Shown here: positions 11,701 to 25,500 of the stretch, in pieces
Position numbering within the stretch: position 1 is the first letter of the stretch
How the letters are laid out: each line of letters begins with the position of its first letter
Assembly (NCBI GenBank): GCA_002633005.1
Contig: NMRA01000376.1
Span: 66,410-130,409, forward strand
DNA: 64,000 nt
DNA from: Phoronis australis
Lineage: Eukaryota > Phoronida > Phoronidae
Reading direction: 5' to 3'
Translations under genes and position numbers: made by a program
The notes under the pieces: generated by a model
Told to the model about the DNA's origin: nothing
What the model saw: the letters and a program-made list of their open reading frames with translations, nothing else
Database searches by the model: none

Positions 11701-13249
11701 CACCCTCCCCCTCCATTGACAAACACTCCACCACCAATGAATGATGTCATATTCTCCCGACGTAAACTTTCATAGCCCAGCACGTGGCGTTCACACAAGA
11801 AAAGGATTCTTAAACGAGTACATTTCTTCGAGTTGAAATGTGCTTAATCATTGGGTAGTTTTACATAATCAACGCGCTGAATTAGTTATTCGTTATATCC
11901 AATGAATGACAAATTTACATTCAGTACTTAACAGCGCCATCATTTACGCGGTCACTCGATAAGAATCTGCAACATTCTCCAAAAGTTGCCTGGTACCCAT
12001 GCAGAATGTCTTCCACTATTTTGAGGTTCGAGAGCACTGGTGTGATTGGCCTTTATGGACGTATATGTATTGCGCGCTTTTTACTTGGTGAAGTCGGTTA
12101 ATTTTTTGGTTTGCTGAGCCACCGCTGTTTCTGGTGGGATTTTTCTGATTTTGTTGGATAGATCATTCCAAGGGCTATCGCAAGTGTGTCATTTGTTAGC
12201 TCTTAACGTTCTCGAGTTATTCGAGATTTTCCAAGGACTGTTTAGTGGTCGCCAATTAACCGAGTTTTTGTTTCGTGTCTTCGGCGTCCCTTGACGTATC
12301 TGTCTAAAATTTGGTATTTGGATAGATCTTTCTAATGGCAGCATTGTGAAACCAGTTTCTTGCTACGACTTTCTCTTCTCGCGACATTCGAGATTTATTG
12401 CTCAGATGGCTGCTCTTTTGTCGACTAATTATTGATAGCTGCCCTTTGCCGTCATCCCGTCACATTTGTGCTAGTAATCGCATTTTTCGTCTGATCGACA
12501 TGAAACTTACCTACAGGGTTAACTTAGTCAATAGCTCGAGGACTTCTGTTTCTAGGCGAAATCGGATGGAAGGTGACGCTGTGACGGCCATTTTTCGAAT
12601 CATAATTGGCGGAGCGCTCGCTCCGGGATCCTCTGGCCGAACCTTCTCAAGTGGTATGTAAATAGATCTCTCCACGGGCTCACTAACACATTGTTTTCGT
12701 CATCGACCTCACCTTTAAATTTTTATACGATTTCACCAAGTGTCGCTCTTCAGCGCTTTCATTTATCCAGTTAGTCTTAGAAAACGTATTGCTGGAACAC
12801 GTTTTGACAACGGTTTATGATTTGATTACGATTCCCTTAATATTACAATAGCCATCAATCACCTCCTAGATAAGACACAGTCGTGACAGAAACAGCATTC
12901 ATAGCCTGTGTTTGTTATCATTAGAATTTCTCATTGGCCATCATTGGTTTAATGAGACACCTTGGCGGTCGTTTTGTCCGATAATTGTCATCAGTACAAC
13001 TTATTAACCGCGGGTCGTCAACGACAGCCAAGGCTGATTTGACCTTTTTCGATCGAAAAGACCTCAACTGAGAAGCTAATCTATTTTTATATTCGCTTAG
13101 TAGCACAAACAACGCATGCTGTTGACGATATGCGTCCAAAGTGTGCACAGATACAGGAGGGTCATCATTTTAATCTTTCCGATTCACTAAAGGGGGGAAA
13201 TGCCGGTAAACCAAAAAAAGCCTTTGGGAATGAAATGCACAATAAGTCA
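8701..13249. other. Long stretch without a supported gene
   Basis: Upstream of the secreted-protein exon I see no convincing coding exon on either strand. 10334-10825 has a long plus-strand open frame, but its composition is not protein-like and the reverse strand offers no better reading. 11520-11575 is a GC-rich patch (gaggagggggctgagg, cttcagccccac) that looks like a repeat end. 12398-12661 has another open frame with no recognisable domain. Promoters cannot be placed by eye. Confidence 0.4.
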
Positions 13250-13528
13250 TCACGATTTTGCAAGTAGTTTGGAGGATAGGGAGATCGAAAATGAACAGAT
13301 AAAAACAATAAAAATTAAGACCACGAGGGGGCACAACGTACGCCAAATCCGTCTCAAAAAGGGCACGTGCTGTCGTCTACTGTAAGCATCCATGAGGAAC
13401 TTGGTAGATACCAAGACAAACGCAAAGAAAAACAACATTGCCACTAAAATGCCGTACTGTGTAACAAACGGATTTGCCCCAAAATCCACTTCAGATGAAC
13501 TATCCAGAAAAGACAATCCAAATTTCAT
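13250..13528 (-). CDS. Candidate small two-helix membrane protein
   Basis: A single minus-strand frame of 92 codons starts with ATG at 13528 (MKFGLSFLDSSSEVDFGANP). It has a hydrophobic segment at about residues 26-42 (YGILVAMLFFFAFVLVSTKF), a basic loop (AYSRRQHVPFLRRIWRTL) and a second hydrophobic segment at about 66-82 (CPLVVLIFIVFICSFSISLS), ending SSKLLAKS. This would fit a hairpin membrane protein with the basic loop cytosolic. T-rich DNA can give hydrophobic frames by chance, so the call is tentative. No homologue is recognised. Confidence 0.35.
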   Translation of the reverse strand: MKFGLSFLDSSSEVDFGANPFVTQYGILVAMLFFFAFVLVSTKFLMDAYSRRQHVPFLRRIWRTLCPLVVLIFIVFICSFSISLSSKLLAKS

Positions 13529-15399
13529 GAAGTTTCATTAAGGAACTAGGTAGTTATAGAGTCACAGGTAAAAGGCACTACTGGTAGATGGCACCACAAC
13601 AATCAGACGTGTCCGAAAATCATAATCAGTCAAGTATTTCTTAGAAAAAGCGCCCATTTTCATAATGACAGAGTGGTTTGGCCGATAGAGGCGCATGCCA
13701 AAAACCAGATTATACATTCGTTGACAGATCGTGTCGAATCTACTGTACTTCTTGAGGATGCTGTGTTATTTATTTTGAATATTGTAAGCATTTATAGAAA
13801 AAATTCGCCAGATTCACTATTTTTGAAAACCAAGCAAAATGAAAACTTTCATACCATTAATTTTTGAAATTCTCCGTCCCTAATAATAAATATGCACGTA
13901 TATGCCGTAAGTCGTACTGATAGGTTTACTTGAAATCGCCATTGAGGAATAACTTGACTTCCGTTTCAGTGGCAGAGAACCATTTTGAATAATGCACGTT
14001 CTATGCCACTTTAACAACGATCATGTACAGGGTTTAAGAGATAACACTGCCGCGGGATGGAAACAACAAAACTGCCACTGGAGCGTCACACTACTGCAGT
14101 GCTGTAGTGGGGCGTAGACGCACGTAGCCGCAGCCAACCAACTTTTGGCATTTGAACGTAGCGCCTACTTACCGTAAGTTACGTTCAGTGCTCAAGGTGA
14201 TACGGTGGGCTTTGGGCGCCTATTTACCTCTAATTCTACCACTACAGCACTGCACACTAGTCGGAACTCCAATGGCGCGAAATACACGAGTGCTTGACGG
14301 CTATTGCAGCATTGCTGGTAATACAGCGAGAATCGAGTGTCACTATTGTCATAAAATTGGTCTCATAACATTCCTTCCCGTGACGAGGCTGCATTTCCGT
14401 TACGAACTCAATTTAAGGTACCGCGTACATTTTAGGGTGGGCAAACCCCAATAAACTCTGACGCGTTTTTTGAGTCGCTGATGATTTCAAAGTTCTTGTT
14501 GGAAAGGTAAACAAAATATTAGAAGATCGATTTTTATGAGAGTAAAACGCCCAGTTGAATTTTTGTTTTTGGCCAGACAAACAGGACGACATGCAGCTTT
14601 AAATTTCACCCACGAAATGATGGGCCTTCCGAAAAAGACCACATCACAAATTTCAAGTTTCATGCCACCGGGTCCTGCACTTCTGACCATATTTCACGTA
14701 TTAGCTAGGAACAAATGACGTTTTAAAAAGTTCAGGAGTATACTTTTACCAGTTTTGTGAAAGACAAAATGTCCCAAAACGTTTATATTAACATTTATTA
14801 TCAACAGCATAACAATATCACAGATAATTTGATCATTACATTCTGCAATACAACAAACGAACCGCCGCTGCACCTCGATCTCCACCCCCTAACTGTTCAG
14901 CTGACCTCGTACAACACCAGATCTACAGCAAATACTGACAAAGTTTTGCATACAGTTAAAGCATGATGTATTACATTAGGAAAGGCTTCTTTAAAGGACC
15001 CATGCACTGCTAATTAGGTCAAGCCAAAGTCTAATACTTCAAAGTGGAACTGAGGAGGTACTACATATTTGTTAAAACTTGTCAGCCAGTTTCCAAACTG
15101 TCGTTGGGGAGAGCATAAGGTGAAAGATTCTTGCCTCTATACTTAGCTATGTGACTGTATAAACCCTAATTCAGACATTTTAAGAGCACTTAGTGAATAA
15201 AATGATAAGAAACATGAAAATGTTTTGTTGATGCTGTTTTACATCTCCATAGAAACTCCCATTTTAGTTTCAAGATTAATTCCGTTTCCGATCAGCTCTA
15301 CCAATAATTGTAAACATTCTTGTTCCTAAGCCAATGAACAACACAATTCTTGCAGACTGAGCATATGTAGGGACATCCTGTCGGGTGTAATTAAAGTAA
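13529..15399. other. Non-coding stretch
   Basis: No supported exon. A plus-strand frame at 14152-14454 lacks an ATG and has no domain. A minus-strand donor-like gtaagt near 14170 has no matching acceptor that I can identify. Confidence 0.4.
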
Positions 15400-16000
15400 C
15401 TTCGTCAAAGCTGAAAATAGCCAATAAGATGTGCAACTGGTCAATAAGATGTGCAACGGTCCAATTATTAACCGGTAGTCTAGTCAGTCCAATTATTAAC
15501 CATGTTGGAATATCTCAAGCGTAAACTCTGGTGTCAAATTTCATCTCAAAGTCTGTCCAGCAGTTTAACAATACCCAACAAACAACCATTATTTTGCCAA
15601 CAACTGAAATAGTCAACAAGGGATGCTTCAGAAGCCAAATCAAGCACACTGTGTATCTCTGAAGCCAGATCAAGCACACTGTATACCTTTATCTTGGAAC
15701 GAATGTCCATAGCCTGCACCATTAGGCTATATCTTTGTGCCATGTTCTATCAAAATCTAGCAAGCAGTTTTGACATTAACTGGTAGACAAGGAAAATTAT
15801 GCTAAAAGTTAAAATGATGGACAGGGGTGCCACTGAAGTCAAATCTGTACAAAAAATCTGATTAAGGCACACCTCTACCATATATCTCTCCGTGTCGAGT
15901 TTCAGTAGCCAAATTTGCCCATCATATAATCTTTGTGTCGTGTTCTGTCAAAATCTGTCAAGATGTCTTGAAAATCTCTGGTAAAACCAATTAGCGGACT
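15400..16000. repeat. Degenerate direct repeats downstream of WDR59
   Basis: The phrase tatctttgtgccatgttctatcaaaatctagcaagcag (from 15729; read as short matching words) recurs as taatctttgtgtcgtgttctgtc-aaatctgtcaag near 15927. A weaker relative, caaagtctgtccagcag, lies near 15547. Short doublets also occur: aataagatgtgcaac twice at 15423-15458, ccaattattaacc twice at 15460-15500, and gccagatcaagcacactgt-type twice at 15630-15685. It looks like an eroded dispersed repeat. Confidence 0.55.
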
Positions 16001-16253
16001 ACTCTCTCTCTGCACGACCAGCTAATAATCAGGTTAGTATTGACGAGCCTTCCTCTTAGAGCAATCAGTGAATCCATTCAGCCCATTATGTCATCAGGTT
16101 AATTAGGAATGACAACTGTCTGAGTTAAAAATACAACGAAAAGTGTTCCAAACCAAAACACGAACCAAACCAATGAAGATAGAGTGTGAGGATTTAAGAT
16201 CAAGTTCACAAATTAAAAGACCAGCTTAAACTGTGATAACATGACTCAGCGTG

Positions 16254-16259
16254 TTTATT
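16254..16259 (-). terminator. WDR59: Likely poly(A) signal of WDR59
   Basis: AATAAA on the minus strand (tttatt on plus), about 730 bases beyond the WDR59 stop at 16988. It implies a 3' UTR of about 0.75 kb that would contain a palindromic MITE. Other signals cannot be excluded. Confidence 0.4.
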
Positions 16260-16718
16260 GAATGCAATTCCAGCAACACTCCACAGCAAAAATGTCTTTG
16301 ATCACATTTTTTGTACCTTCCACTTCAAATTTCTCTTGAAAGCATTATCCAGACCCTCACGAGAATGTGCAAGTCTTTAGAGACCTATCCATCTCCAACT
16401 TCAAACAAAGATAAAACTAGCTCGAGACCATTTAACAAGTCAACTATACCATCCAAGAGCTCCACCTTGGACACGGTAGAATCGTGAAAAACGTGAAATA
16501 TTGACTTGACTTATTCCAGAATTTGATGCATTTCTTCAAACGCAAAATCGAAATGCAACAAGACCTGCCTCAGAAATACATGTACATGTGTTGCAATGTA
16601 ATAGAAACATTAATTGTGAGCCTGCCATATGCATGGTGAATCTCACTTTCAATTGACCTTTTTTACTGTTATGGATTTGTGGGATATCTGTCATCTAGGC
16701 AACTTGTCAGCTAGAAAG

Positions 16719-16828
16719 GCTATAGTCAGTTATAGGGGGGTCCAGATTTTGAGAACCAGTTTTCTCCATTGAATCACGGGCATCTAACTGGTTCTTTAGA
16801 TCCGAGACCCCTGTAAGTGACTGTTGCT
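16719..16828. mobile_element. Palindromic MITE, GTAATAGTCAC family (family C), in WDR59 3' UTR
   Basis: This 110-bp segment begins gctatagtcagttatagggg and ends cccctgtaagtgactgttgc, its imperfect inverse. It shares the internal gagaaccagttttct word with the copy at 26263-26370. A third relative is at 48102-48199. Confidence 0.7.
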
Positions 16829-16987
16829 GCTAGAAATGCAGGCAAACGTTCCCCGTTCTGGTTTCATTCTGCTTTGGATGACGGTCATCCCACAATGCAT
16901 TGCAAAGTGATGCATCCGTCTATCTGTACAAAAGTCAACTCTAACACCATTCAATGACCATATTCACCCACTTGCCTGATAACTTCA

Positions 16988-19567
16988 TCACATGTCCAGA
17001 TTGACTGACAAACAGTTCACGCGACACTCACAGCCACAGCCCGTGGGACAAACTGTGTGAGTGCGGAACCATTCTGAGAGATGGGCCCCATGACCACCAT
17101 GGCCGCACGACAGACAGCATGCAGACAAACCTGTAACATCAACTACGTTTTGGAATTTTGCAATGCGAAAAACAACTTGGACCCCATTCATATTGTTTGG
17201 TTTTCCATGAAAGTGCACAACTGAAAACATGAATGAGCGATGTTACTTTAAAAATGACTGAAGGATTTTCATTTAATATCTCATATTTTCTGGGAATTTT
17301 CTCCCTTCTTTTGCATTCCAACAGTCTTCTGTGCCAGGAAATAATTTTTCTTTTTGGGCCTACCTTATCCAAGGTTCCACACTTATGTCAGGTAGCCTTG
17401 CTAGCAATGCGACTGTATTTCAGTGCTGCACTGTCACAGCCAAACACACCACAGCAAATGTTTACTTTGATCACCATTCGGTAAGAAAACGAGTTTTGCT
17501 TGGTGACGGAATTCACTAAAGACACTCAGCTTGAATTATGTAACTGACCAGCAATCAATTTCAAGTTTACATTGCAATGGTTTGCAAGACATAAGGTTTA
17601 GCAGTTTTATTGGTTCAGACACTGATCAAAAGATGGTTTGACCTTTGACCCAGCAAGTATTTTATGTGCGAACAGGACAGCATCAAGCAACAAGTTGGGT
17701 AAGATTTATAACAGTACACGCCCTTAATTTATTTCTCACCCAAGGCCAATATACAGTCATTTTGATATCGGAGTTGGTGTGAAAAATTACCGATAGGCAG
17801 TCCAACTACAGCAAACTCCACAAGCCAGACAACAGCATTGCTAGAACATACCTCTGGCAGCCAGATGACATATTGCACATTGGAAACCCTGCTTCTTGCA
17901 ATGGTCACACTGCGCTCCGTGATAAACACTGCCACAATTGTAGCATACGTTGACAACCTCTACAATTTAGAAATAAGTTTAATTGTAACTCCAATGCCTA
18001 TACTTTTCACATCGTTAGCAATACATGAAATATAAAATACATTTACTGATCATAAGATCAATTCACATTGATCATATGATTTCAAACACAAGTAAAAATG
18101 ACGATCAAACTCTGGCATTCTATCTAATAATCAAAGAAGGTGGTGATTCTCCACTTAGTCGTTTTCAAAATAAACTGGACAAAGTTCCATGAAGTTTCAA
18201 AGCACAAAAATCCCAACGAAATATCCATTTCTTTTAGTGTAGTGTTTTAATTCGGACTAAAGCTCGACATATGTTGCTTCATGCACTTTTTCGAAATCAC
18301 ACCACGTGATCTTGCAAGTCTATTTACAAATAAACACTACACAGCTAGGCACAGCGACATCACATTATATTCTACCTGAAGTACTGCAAAATATTTCACT
18401 GCGACAAAAGTTCAAAGTTTGTCCAAGTTAGACACAGTTTTCTTGAAGTCTTGCCAGTTTATTTTGAAAACTGCATCAAGCATATACTAGTTTGGAACAG
18501 TGTTTGTGAAATGACTTAAATTCCACATCCAACCTATACATAACGCATGGTGCTCAAGTCAGTATACTGTCACACTGAAATCCTCAAAACTCGATTTACT
18601 TCCTTTGTTTGCTTTTAAAGATGCATTACAACACACAAGGAATGCACCATTATACTAAAACATTCAATTATTATATCTTAGGTCAAGGTGAATGAGATAT
18701 TCAAGTTTTTATTAGTGATTACATTCTAGTTACTTACCCAGTCCCACGTGCTTATCAGGGATCACAGAATGATACTTAAGCACCTCGGCTCGTTTAGTTA
18801 CAAGACCCCATTTGTAAAGGATGTCAGCATAGGCGAGCTTGAAATGGTCGTACTGCGCAAGGTGTTGAGGATCCAACAACCTGTCGGGTAACCATGGAGA
18901 CAACATCAACTTTTTTAAAAAACTTTGTACAATAATTAACTGTTTATCTGAAATCTTGCTGCAAAATCAAAACCTTTTTTTAAAGTGTGCTACATGAAGA
19001 TTTGTCTGCAGAGAAGTCTTAATCCAAACAAATCTGACACAACCACAACATAGCTCATTATTTCAAATGACTTATTTTTAAGTTATTAAAATGACATAAG
19101 CAAAAATTTATTTTCGAGCCTCAAAGTGGGAATACCTAAAATAACAAAGAAGTCCCACACAAACATCACCAACAGCGGGACAACCTATATTAATATAAAA
19201 GGCCCCACTTTTAGCCACCTTCAGAGGAGGCTCCCTACATTAATATAAGGGCCCCGCAGCCTTCAGTCAGGCGAGCCCTCTATGTCAATATAGGGAGCCC
19301 CACTTTTAGGCCGCCTTCGGGTGGAGCACCACTTTTGAAGCTCGAAAATGGATTTCTTGCCTACATCATTTTAATAACAATAAATTATTTAAAATAATAT
19401 AAGCCGTTATACATTGAATATTAAATTGCGTATGTCACCAGACAGAACTTACAACATATTTTCTTCATGTTTCTCAAGTTCAGCTTCTTCTGGCGACTTT
19501 TTCTCTTCAAACCTGACCTCATCAAACAAATCGGATGAGCTGTTAGATCGTCTAATCTTCATGGCCG
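16988..19567 (-). CDS. WDR59: WDR59 C-terminal exons with zinc module
   Basis: Exon 19567 is a charged helical stretch. 18880 encodes HFKLAYADILYKWGLVTKRA, matching vertebrate FKKCYGEILYRWGLREKRA. 17959 and 17130 encode the cysteine/histidine cluster: CYNCG, QCDHCKKQGFQCAIC, then CLSCGHGGHGAHLSEWF, CPTGCGCEC. This is the RING-like zinc module shared by WDR59, WDR24 and MIOS. All expected Cys/His positions visible in the vertebrate protein are retained. The stop TGA is at 16988-16990 after SVNLDM, a tail slightly longer than the vertebrate one. Confidence 0.95.
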
Positions 19568-22500
19568 CTACAAGAACATAATAAGGTTAGAAAACAGGCT
19601 GGCATCAATGGTCAGCAATGAAGGTTTAAAGATGGGGAATAAAGAGGGGAGACAAGAACAAAAACTACATTCTCGTAACAAAAGGTACATTTCACCCTGT
19701 TAAGCTGCCTAAAACCTGAAAATAGAGTTAGAACTCTTGTTCTCATAAAATCGTTATTGACAAATAAGTTTTAGAAGCCCTTTTGTCTTGTCACAGCAGA
19801 TATTAAATTGTTACACTAGGTGTGGCTTAACACACCATCTCTGCCCTTACTGGAAAATACGTCAACTGCCTGCATACATAACTTATACAAAGCACCTTGC
19901 AATGCTACTTTTGAAAACCGATATTTAGCTTCATTTTGGCAATTGAACATTTCTTTTCATTCTTTAACACAGTGATTTAGCGTTCCAAATCATATATGAT
20001 ATAAAACTATGGGCCAAACATGGATTACTAAAACTAGATGATTTATTGCAGTTTAAACTTTTAAAATTTGGCTTGATCTAATTACCAAACGACAAGTGGC
20101 TACAAAATGACAGAAGGCACTGGGAAGGTATGTCTTTGGTCAAATACTTTTTGATCTAAATACAAGCACTTAATCAATCTCGTGGACACAGTAACAAACA
20201 AAACAGATTAATTCCAAGTTAGCTCACAGCACATGTTTCTGAATAATGTTCACAGAACTTTCACATATGCATGAATACATTACTAAAGACATTTTTAGTT
20301 TACGCACACATGCGCACACACTGTACATCATTCTCACACACACACACTCAATCTGTTTTGTCTAAAGCTATATTGAGCACTGGCAAACTTTAAAGTAAGA
20401 TAAATAATGGTTTTAAGCCAAAAATAACACCTATGACCTCCATTTTGACCACAGTGTGGCAGATTGTAGTAACTTGGACGATTTCAATACTCAATATTTT
20501 TGGAACTTTTACAACACCTCGTGAAATTCAAGTCAAACCAATAAACCACACCCTGTTTCAAATGCAGAAAATTTACACAGAAGCCAAGCTGGCTGTTCAA
20601 AAAAAGGTCAACAGGATGATTTATGTGTTTATGAATACAAGTACAAACACACCACAGACAACACAAGTGGTGAAATCCCACCTAACCTGAAAATGTGTCT
20701 TCCAAGCTCAATATAACTTTAAACACCTTAGTAAAGTGATTGAAAGGTTCTAGTTTGATGATGTCACTCTACTGGTTATGTCACTAGTATTTGCACACAG
20801 GTGATAAAAATCCAAAGCATACTGTCACAGATCAATGCCTACAGCAGCCGTATCTACAGACTACCAAACTTTTAGAAACTCAACTACAAACTGGACCAAC
20901 CACATCCTGTGATATGTGTAAGTTTACTCAAAGGGTGCCACCCAATTTGTCAATTTTCCAGTCAAGAGTCTCAAGTAAACTTTGGCAACACAAGCTCAAA
21001 TACTTACATAAATGGTAAAACACATGTTTGTTTTGTTATGTCAATTAGCATCTACGAGCTAATTTATACCTAGTTCCTGCTATCATTGGACTACCTCATC
21101 TCTGGAAGTCTACTAATAAACCTGTATGAAGTTTTAACTCTGTACCAGGGTGATCTCAGTAACTGAGTTGAAAGTCTCCACCTTGTAAACTAGCATGCAT
21201 AAGATCAATTCAGAGAAAAAAATCAACTCTTGCTTGACCACCTCAATTTTTATCCACCATTTCGCATTTATTACGAACTACACTTACTAGTAAATACGAA
21301 CAACAGGCCACAATATGACTGGCAATCTACAATCTATTCCAAATCCCAGCCCACATAATAAAGGAACTGTAGGAATAAGAAATTGTATCAAAAGACTTTT
21401 CATAAATGCTTTACTAAACAAAAAATGCATCATAGACATAACAAAATGTCTCTCAAATTTGAGCTAAGAAAATCAACAAAGATCTATATTTTGGGTCTAT
21501 GCAAGAAAAACTTCTGTCACAATTCATCAGTAACATCAACGTACCATCATACAGATCTTATTAGAAATAAATGGCTATTATTTTTTCCATACATTTATTC
21601 ATCCATCAGTAACATTTACAAGTACTTGTAATGAGATAATTCTAAACTGCCACTCCCTCNCACTCATCCAGTGAACCTAAATCTTAAGTTTTAACTTCAT
21701 TAGGTCAATCACAGAACCACTGTGGACCATCTAGTATTGAATTCTGCGAGGTCACAATTATTGGTAAAATTTTAAATGTATTTTTCAGTTTTGAACTATT
21801 CTGAAATCTCTGTCTTGAGATGTTCAAAACATGGCAAACGCTTCTCCAACCTCATATGTGTGAAATTTACTCAATGCCAGTACTAGATTTATTACTTTTG
21901 GTCCTGAATGTATACTAAAAAGGACATCAACGCAGGTTGTATTATTGAGGGGTTCAAACAATCAGTGATGCCTTAGTTACAGCAATTATTCACAGTTCAA
22001 TAAACATACAGCCCATAAATGCTGTTATAAGTGACTGGCAACATCTGCTAATTCAAAGCATGCACTCAGTCATTACCCGGAAACCAAGTGATTTGTAAAC
22101 TCAACATAATCTTGCAAAGATCTCCAAGTGCACAAACACATCTACAGGACTTTTATGCAAAGCACAAATTAAAGCCATTGCATTGGTAGTATGTGTAATC
22201 TACTAGTAAGTATGCAGGAATATTTTTGAAAACCACAGTTTCGGTCCATGTTTGGGAGTGGAGCCCTTTGTTATTTTTCAACAGGTGAGTTAGGCACCAT
22301 TAAAATTACAATAAAACTGCAGACCAAATGGAGTTCACTGATTAACACAACAAGAAGACTGCCGGTCGCTAAGTTCATTTATTCCAGTTTGAAGTTTGCA
22401 ATTTCGGCTTAACCTAGCTGATGCTGTAAGGAACTTAAGAGCAACACAAAAAGCAACGCCAGATAATGTAACTTCTTGGATTTACTTTTCAAAATTTTCA

Positions 22501-25500
22501 CACATTGTACCAAGTTTGCAAACAAAGTCTTCAACAATGGCAGATCTACAATAACATAAGGGGGGACAGCCAAAATTTTTTAAGGAAAAACATTTTGCAC
22601 AATTCTTAAAAACAACATACTGTCAGCTTTACCGTGTGCCCAGGGACCCCCCTTAATTAAGTGCAAAGCCACTAAATGTTAAAATACTACAAATAAGTTG
22701 ATTATAATTAAAAGTCACAACAGAGATAGGAATAAGTGGCTCGTTTACTATGTAGTGAGTCCTGCATGGAATGAAAGTTAAGATGAGATCTTTTCCCATG
22801 CTGGAAGAGCACTGGTCTTCCAGCATTTATCAAAATTAAATTGAAGCAAACTGAAGGGGGTTATACAAAGCAGTTTATAAATTAAGGCACTGGTGTTGAC
22901 ATAGTGAACTTTGAGAGTTGTGCTAAAACTATGAGCCACAGATCATTTTCAACAAAACAGCAGACACTAATTAGTGTGCTATCACTACATCATGGAGCAC
23001 CAACAGCAGTTTGGGTAATGACATAACATAACCTCCTACATGACAATTATGCATAGTTGCGTAATTTACAGACAGTAATACCAGATAACCTCTGACGTCA
23101 CATGAGCAGAGTGGCTGAATGTAAGAATCTACTGCTAAATGCTAGTATAGTCTTTTTAAATCCAAAACATAAAAGTAGCTAACTGTACTCTCTCTGGTTT
23201 GTTAATATATTTATCTAATGTTCTATTAACGCCACAAGTAGGAAGGCTGTCCCTTTCCACACTTCTGTAAAGATAGTAGACTAGTTGCCTTACAAAGAGT
23301 CTGCGGTTTCACTTTTATTATGGCATGTCAGTGAAGCATTACTGACTGCACCGTGAAAAACTTGGAAGCGTTGAAACGTGGTTTTAATATCCCAGCATCC
23401 ATACGATGAATTCACGCTGTCGATTTCTCAACCAGCTACATCAACAAGAGTTTTTAAAATAATTTTAAATCAACAATTTAAATAAGCTGCAAAATATCTT
23501 AACATTCCTTGTACATTTTCCAAAATTTATAAACAATACAAAATTGATGACAACTATGAAAATAACCAACATTTAGTTCAATACTGGGTTGAAAAACTAA
23601 CCAGAATGAAATATGCGGACTATCCGAATTTCAAAACTTAGAAGTTTCCTTTATGTCTTTTTCATCGTTAGATGATCCACAAATAGCACATCAGTAGTTC
23701 TATTTGTCTACTGTGACATTCTCAACTGAGATATACAACAAAATAAATGACTAAACATTTCAATGTCAAGTATCTCAAAACAAATGTGTCCATATTGAAA
23801 CCTGAAACAGTTATAAAAAATACCGAAGTTTCAACTGAATGTATTCTTCTTCATTTTTGTTCATTCATGCTTTGTGTTAATTAAGCAAAGGAGATAACAA
23901 ACCAAGAACAAAATCAAACAAAAACAACAAACAAGAGACAGATGCATAAATCAATGTAAAAAGAAGAGGAAAGCGCTAAGTTCAGATAAAGTCAAGACGT
24001 TGAAATTTGACGTGCACACCTGCCATCATGAGGCACAATTTCTAAAAGCTATGAAGTGTGACAAAAAAGAAGAGAGCACGGCAATACCATTGGATGCACT
24101 TGATAGATTGACCCCAATGATTCAGTCGGGGTTGAGCGACTAAGACATCTGATTGGTTCAGTAGGACGACTTCCAGCTTACAAACCAATCAGATATCTTA
24201 GCCGTTTGGCTAAACCGGCAGAGTCAATCAAGTGCAGCCACTGGCAACACCACTAGTCTAACAGTAGAGCTGGAAATAGTGATATTATGCGTTTTAATTT
24301 ACACTGCAATGCACGTGTATTGCCTCAAATAGTTGACAGAGGAGCTGCCTGACAGGATGTCTGGGTGCACAATAAAATATGGCCAGCTGGCCAGCAAAGT
24401 ACAACGCAAATCCAATGTCCAGGTGTTTGTTTCATTAAAAATGACTTAAGACCGAAATTTGGTCTTACAATCCACACAACTATTCAATCTAAAAAAATAA
24501 TTTAATGCCACTTGAAAAATCTGCAAACTCTAGTCTGAGCTGAAAATAAACACTCAGACAACTGCTAGTTAATGAGAAATAAAATTATTTTTCGACTGTG
24601 ATGCGCTCATAATTACTTGCTACACCAATTTTCAACAGCGGGAGTGTAACACCTAATTTCTGTTTGGAGTCATCAGTCACTGTCATGAACAAGACCCCAG
24701 AGCCGTCCTTTAGACGAGCGAGCATCACCCATTTAAAAAATTAATTCTTCAACTGTAACATATCAACACTACAACTAAAAATAAAATAATAACAATAATA
24801 AAATTTAATTATTTTACTGTGATTGAACGTGGTAGTGACAGCAATGGTGACAATGCATTTTGTCAATTTCGTATCGTATAAATGAAAAGTGTAACGCTTA
24901 GCTGTGAGTGAATAGCCGTGCAACACTTCATCAGTTGAAGAACAAAATGAAAACAACAGAGGAGAGAATTAAAAAACAGTGAATAAATCTGAATAAAATG
25001 ACAGCGATATCATGCCAGATGAAAACACAAGAAGCTAAATCTGTCTTATTTCAGCATGAACAACAAAAAGCTAACTGGATGTTAAAATTCACTCGGCATG
25101 TGCGGTAAAAGCTAGTCACCCATGTCAGTGTAGAGACACCGTTGGTAAGGCCAAGCGAGGTAACTTACAGAGATTCCAAGTTTTCAATGTATCAATGCCA
25201 TGAAAGGTGTGATATGGATTGTACTGGAACGACCAATCAGAAGAGACAATAAAGTGACAGTTACTGGCATGGAGTGAGGAGGGGATAAACTGCAAAGCCA
25301 TGGACAGCTTAGAAGGTTTGGTACAAATAACGGCAAAACATCACCAAATTAGGAAAAAAATTGCCAAGCAAGAGAAAGAAATTTATGTAATTTTTCATAA
25401 TTTTTTATGAACATCAGTATTCCCGTAGCACTACATTCACGCTCTCATATTTTCAAGAGCTGTGCAAGAGCTCACAATATTTTGAAAAACTATCAGTGGG

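Noticed and set aside
12398-12661. 87-codon plus-strand open frame
   Set aside because: No recognisable motif, and the start is not in good context.
14152-14454. 100-codon plus-strand open frame
   Set aside because: Begins at a non-ATG codon and shows no protein-like pattern.
15630-15690. CRISPR-like short repeats
   Set aside because: Only two imperfect copies with no spacers; eukaryotic repeat DNA.
17729-18035. Open frames on both strands over the WDR59 zinc exon
   Set aside because: They are other-frame readings; the true frame gives the CYNCG...QCAICH zinc module.
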